35,697 nucleotides of DNA, from contig JAQXNW010000006.1 in the NCBI GenBank assembly GCA_029098205.1, positions 1 through 35,697 of the forward strand, in the 5' to 3' direction. A model generated the notes under the pieces. The model saw only the letters and a list, made by a program, of their open reading frames with translations, searched no databases and was not told the origin of the DNA. Shown here piece by piece: positions 33,110 to 35,697 of this stretch. The position numbers and the translations under genes are program-made. Every line of letters begins with the position of its first letter. The stretch's first letter is position 1. This DNA is from Eubacteriales bacterium (lineage in GTDB: Bacteria; Bacillota; Clostridia; Peptostreptococcales; Anaerovoracaceae).

Positions 33110-33943
33110 ATGAAAAAATTTGGTTTGAAAAAGGTGCTGGCAGTCGGTGTTGCCTGCGTCATGGCTTTGTCCTTGGCAGCCTGCGGCAGCAGTTCGTCTT
33201 CCAGCTCGAGCAAGAAGGAATCGACGAAGTCCACGGGGAAGTCTTCCGGAACGCTGATTGTTGTTACGGAGCCTACGTTCCCGCCGTTTGATACAACGAA
33301 TGATCAGGGCGAGATCGATGGATTCGACCGCGATGTCATGGAAGCCATCGCGAAGGATCAGGGTCTCAAGCTGGAGTTTAAATCCATGGAGTTCCAGTCT
33401 CTGGTTCCGGCGATTCAGGCCGGAAATGCGGATATCATTGCGGCAGGCATGAACGCGGAAGATCCGGAGCGCCGCAAGAAGGTCGATTTTACGGATACGT
33501 ATTATGACAGCGGTCTGGTTGTCATGGTAAAGAACGATAACAATACGATTAAGAGCGAAGATGACCTTACGACCGATATGAAGGTGGCCAGCCAGACAGG
33601 TACCACCGGCGCGGATGAGGCGAACCGTCTTAAGGATGATGGCAAGATTCAGGAAGCGGTTATTCTGGACGGATTTGATACATGCATCCTGCAGCTCCAG
33701 AACGGCGATGTGGACGCGATTATCATCGACAAGCCGGTTGCTGAGAACTATATGAAGCAGCATGAAGGACAGTTCAAGACAGTTGGAAAAGTTCTGAATG
33801 CGGAGTCTTATGGATTCGCGGTCAAGAAAGGCAATACGAAGCTCCTCAAGAAACTGAACACAGGACTTAAGGACATTGTAAAGAGCGGAGAATTCAAGAA
33901 GCTCTGCGACAAATGGGGAATTGACTCTAAGTTTGATAAATAA
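33110..33943 (+). CDS. Polar amino-acid ABC transporter binding lipoprotein
   Basis: 277-aa family 3 solute-binding protein. A signal peptide ends in lipobox LAAC with Cys25 as the lipid anchor, followed by a Ser-run and Ser/Lys/Thr linker to about residue 46. The mature domain begins GTLIVVTEPTFPPF and includes GFDRDVMEAIAKD and FTDTYY, typical of polar amino-acid receptors of the HisJ/GlnH/ArtJ class. It delivers substrate to the permease encoded next. The exact amino acid cannot be read. It is expressed from the strong promoter at 33011, and the gap of 123 bases before the permease gene may allow a higher protein level for the receptor. Confidence 0.93.
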   Translation: MKKFGLKKVLAVGVACVMALSLAACGSSSSSSSSKKESTKSTGKSSGTLIVVTEPTFPPFDTTNDQGEIDGFDRDVMEAIAKDQGLKLEFKSMEFQSLVPAIQAGNADIIAAGMNAEDPERRKKVDFTDTYYDSGLVVMVKNDNNTIKSEDDLTTDMKVASQTGTTGADEANRLKDDGKIQEAVILDGFDTCILQLQNGDVDAIIIDKPVAENYMKQHEGQFKTVGKVLNAESYGFAVKKGNTKLLKKLNTGLKDIVKSGEFKKLCDKWGIDSKFDK

Positions 33944-33976
33944 TGAAGGCGTGATACAGCCTGACAAGATGTCTTC

Positions 33977-34031
33977 GGGGCGCTGCCCCTGCTGTGACAG
34001 ATGCCCGGTCTTCCGTTTCAGGGAGGCAGGG
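33977..34031 (+). other. Weak hairpin region between receptor and permease genes
   Basis: GGGGC (33977-33981) and GCCCC (33985-33989) can form a tight hairpin; alternatively CCCTGC (33987-33992) can pair with GCAGGG (34026-34031) ahead of AAATTTT. Such a structure could stabilise or attenuate the transcript between the receptor and the permease. The evidence is modest. Confidence 0.35.
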
Positions 34032-34066
34032 CAAATTTTGTTATTATATAGTTAAGAGGAAAGAAC

Positions 34067-34738
34067 ATGGAATTTTTATCTGATCTCTGGCTCGGCATTA
34101 TAAATGCCTTCCAGGGAATTCCGATGACGCTTGCGGTCAGCGCGATCGCGGTGGCGGCGGGACTCCTCCTGGGATTTGTGGTCGCGTTTCTTCGAAAATC
34201 GAAATTCAAAGTGCTTCGCGCGATCGCGATGGTCTATGTCGACGTTCTCCGCGGTACTCCGCTTGTCGTTCAGGCTTTGATTATGGCGTACGGAGTTCCG
34301 GTGCTTTTGCAGCAGCAGGGGGTTGACTTTAAGTGGCCGTATCTTACGATCCCTGCTACGATTGTATGCAGCCTTAACAGCGCGGCGTATATGGGAGAAA
34401 TCGTTCGGGGCGGACTGGAAGCGGTCAGCAAGGGACAAAGGGAAGCTGCGGCGTCCCTTGGCATGACGCAGCGGCAGGCGAACCGGCTGATTGTGATCCC
34501 GCAGGCGGTTCGGATTATTCTTCCGCCACTCGGAAATGAGTTTATTACGATGATCAAGGAGACCGCCGTGCTGTCCTGGGTCGGCGTTGTGGAAACGATG
34601 CGTATGGGAACGCTTCTGGCTTCCAGAAGCTTCGATACATTTACCGCGTACGGCGGCGTTGCCATTGTGTATTTGATCTTTACCATTCCGCTTTCTAAGC
34701 TCGTGCTCTATCTTGAAAAACGAATGAAGCTTCAGTAG
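34067..34738 (+). CDS. Amino-acid ABC transporter permease
   Basis: 223-aa inner-membrane permease of the HisMQ/ArtMQ family with about five transmembrane segments. The early signature VYVDVLRGTPLVVQ is typical, and the cytoplasmic EAA loop that contacts the ATPase reads GQREAAASLGMTQRQANRLI. The RBS AGAGGAAAG lies a few bases before ATG 34067. One permease gene is present, so the channel should be a homodimer. It is followed by the ATPase gene after 9 bases. Confidence 0.95.
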   Translation: MEFLSDLWLGIINAFQGIPMTLAVSAIAVAAGLLLGFVVAFLRKSKFKVLRAIAMVYVDVLRGTPLVVQALIMAYGVPVLLQQQGVDFKWPYLTIPATIVCSLNSAAYMGEIVRGGLEAVSKGQREAAASLGMTQRQANRLIVIPQAVRIILPPLGNEFITMIKETAVLSWVGVVETMRMGTLLASRSFDTFTAYGGVAIVYLIFTIPLSKLVLYLEKRMKLQ

Positions 34739-34747
34739 GAGGACGAC

Positions 34748-35473
34748 ATGATTGAAATTAAAGGCCTGCGAAAGGTTTATGAAAATACAGGATTAGAGGT
34801 TCTCAAAGGAATCGATGCGACGGTGAAGGATCAGGAAGTAGTCTGTGTGATCGGGCCGTCCGGCGGAGGAAAATCAACGTTCCTTCGGTGTCTTAACCGG
34901 CTGGAGGTGCCTACGGAGGGGGAAATTCTGATCGACGGCACGCCGATTACAGAGGATAACATCATCGGCGTCCGTGAAAAAATGGGAATGGTGTTCCAGA
35001 ACTTCAATCTTTTCCCGCATCTTAACGTACTTAATAATGTAACGGTCGCGCCGATCAACGTAAAAGGGCAGTCCCAGCAGGAAGCGGAGAAACATGCGAA
35101 GGAGCTTCTGGACCTGGTCGGACTGGGGGATAAGCTTCAGGAGATGCCTTATTCTTTGTCCGGCGGTCAGCAGCAGCGTGTGGCAATCGCCAGGGCACTT
35201 GCGATGGATCCGGAAATCATGCTGTTTGACGAGCCGACATCCGCGCTGGACCCGGAGATGGTGGGAGAAGTGTTGGATGTCATGAAGCATCTGGCAAAGC
35301 AGGGAATGACGATGATTATCGTTACCCATGAGATGCGTTTTGCGCATGATGTCGCGGACCGGATTTTCTTTATTGATGGCGGCGTGATTGCGGAGCAGGG
35401 CACGCCGGAAGAGGTTTTCGAACATCCGAAAAATGCGCGGACTGAGGAGTTTCTGCGCCGTGAAAATTATTAG
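34748..35473 (+). CDS. Amino-acid ABC transporter ATP-binding protein
   Basis: 241-aa ABC ATPase of the GlnQ/HisP/ArtP type. Walker A is GPSGGGKST (36-44), the signature LSGGQQQR begins at residue 137, and Walker B with catalytic Glu is IMLFDEPTSALD (Asp161-Glu162). The switch His lies in IIVTHEMRFAHD. The Q-loop VFQNFNLFPHLNV is of the polar amino-acid subclass. It powers the permease encoded directly upstream (AGGAGG RBS). Standard length, and no oddities seen. Confidence 0.96.
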   Translation: MIEIKGLRKVYENTGLEVLKGIDATVKDQEVVCVIGPSGGGKSTFLRCLNRLEVPTEGEILIDGTPITEDNIIGVREKMGMVFQNFNLFPHLNVLNNVTVAPINVKGQSQQEAEKHAKELLDLVGLGDKLQEMPYSLSGGQQQRVAIARALAMDPEIMLFDEPTSALDPEMVGEVLDVMKHLAKQGMTMIIVTHEMRFAHDVADRIFFIDGGVIAEQGTPEEVFEHPKNARTEEFLRRENY

Positions 35474-35506
35474 TAAAGAAAAAATCAAAAAAAGTGAAAA
35501 AAACAC

Positions 35507-35534
35507 TTGCAAAGAATTTCCGAAAGAGTATAAT
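35507..35534 (+). promoter_or_regulatory. Strong promoter with A-rich upstream tract
   Basis: TTGCAA (35507-35512), a 16-nt spacer and TATAAT (35529-35534). The 30 bases before it (35476-35505) are nearly all A, like an UP element that recruits the polymerase alpha subunit. This combination is typical of stable-RNA promoters. Confidence 0.75.
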
Positions 35535-35540
35535 AATGAA

Positions 35541-35697
35541 GTCGCCTGATGAGGGCGGCGCCGCGGAAGCGGCTGAACCTAGAAAAATCCATAGATTAGG
35601 AAACTAGTCGTCAAAGAGTTTCTCATTTAAGAGGAACAAAAAGACGAACACCATCAAGTAGATGGGTTCTTAGACAATTTCCGAAAACAGTAATTCA
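35541..35697 (+). ncRNA. Untranslated leader at the right edge, possibly of an rRNA operon
   Basis: About 157 bases after the promoter contain no reading frame with a ribosome binding site. A GC-rich start (35541-35575) is followed by AT-rich sequence with GAAAC (35600-35604) and GTTTC (35618-35622) able to pair. The text resembles the long leaders in front of 16S rRNA in Clostridia, but no 16S sequence is reached before the window ends. An mRNA leader cannot be excluded. Confidence 0.4.

Noticed and set aside
33086..33967. 293-codon minus-strand frame opposite the binding lipoprotein
   Set aside because: The plus strand has a signal peptide, lipobox and solute-binding fold; the antisense frame is incidental.
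1..35697. CRISPR arrays and tRNA genes
   Set aside because: No regularly spaced repeats with unique spacers and no tRNA-like T-loop/acceptor pattern were seen; the only direct repeats noted are the short pairs at 5147 and 10406.

Overview
The window reads as chromosome of a moderate-G+C anaerobic Firmicute (Clostridia, probably Lachnospiraceae or a close family). The signs are strong AGGAGG-type ribosome binding sites, a greA-lysS pair, a CoA-transferase of the gut butyrate-producer type, a thioredoxin reductase of the clostridial pyridine-nucleotide-independent type, Na+/alanine symport and a polar amino-acid ABC transporter. Family names come from reading the proteins by eye. No database search was possible.

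Region 1 (about 1-6350) is accessory DNA. Positions 1-3441 hold the end of a prophage-like or integrative-element replication module: a sigma-like HTH protein, a DUF4406/DUF7768-like protein, a small conserved protein and a large primase/VapE-type helicase. A dense cluster of GGAAC/GTTCC motifs follows it. Next, on the minus strand, come an IS66 remnant (tnpA and tnpB but no transposase tnpC) and a two-gene module: an EcoRI-family adenine methyltransferase and a 214-aa protein that may be its nuclease partner.

Region 2 (6600-15090) is metabolic: S66 LD-carboxypeptidase with a CoA-transferase; a convergent trxB-like/trxA operon separated from them by a bidirectional terminator; then a very long tandem acyl-CoA ligase whose second copy lacks its C-terminal subdomain, coupled to an ornithine/alanine-racemase-like PLP enzyme. 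Region 3 (15100-19760) has a nicotinamidase-like hydrolase, a small conserved protein, a MATE transporter remnant, greA-lysS behind a consensus promoter (LysRS carries an extra C-terminal tRNA-binding domain), and a frameshifted acetyltransferase remnant. Region 4 (19765-23230) has a UMF1-type MFS transporter overlapping a glycerophosphodiester phosphodiesterase, an alpha/beta hydrolase and a small conserved protein.

Region 5 (23345-30457) has a LysR regulator divergent from a Na+/alanine symporter and alanine racemase, an N-terminally eroded DUF5131-DUF4186 fusion, an iron-sulfur-flavoprotein-like protein and an intact MATE exporter. Region 6 (30541-35697) has a U32 peptidase/RlhA-like protein whose 3' end carries a near-consensus promoter for an amino-acid ABC transporter (binding lipoprotein, permease, ATPase). 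The window closes on a strong promoter with an A-rich upstream tract and an untranslated leader, possibly the start of a stable-RNA operon. No tRNA gene, complete rRNA gene or CRISPR array was seen.
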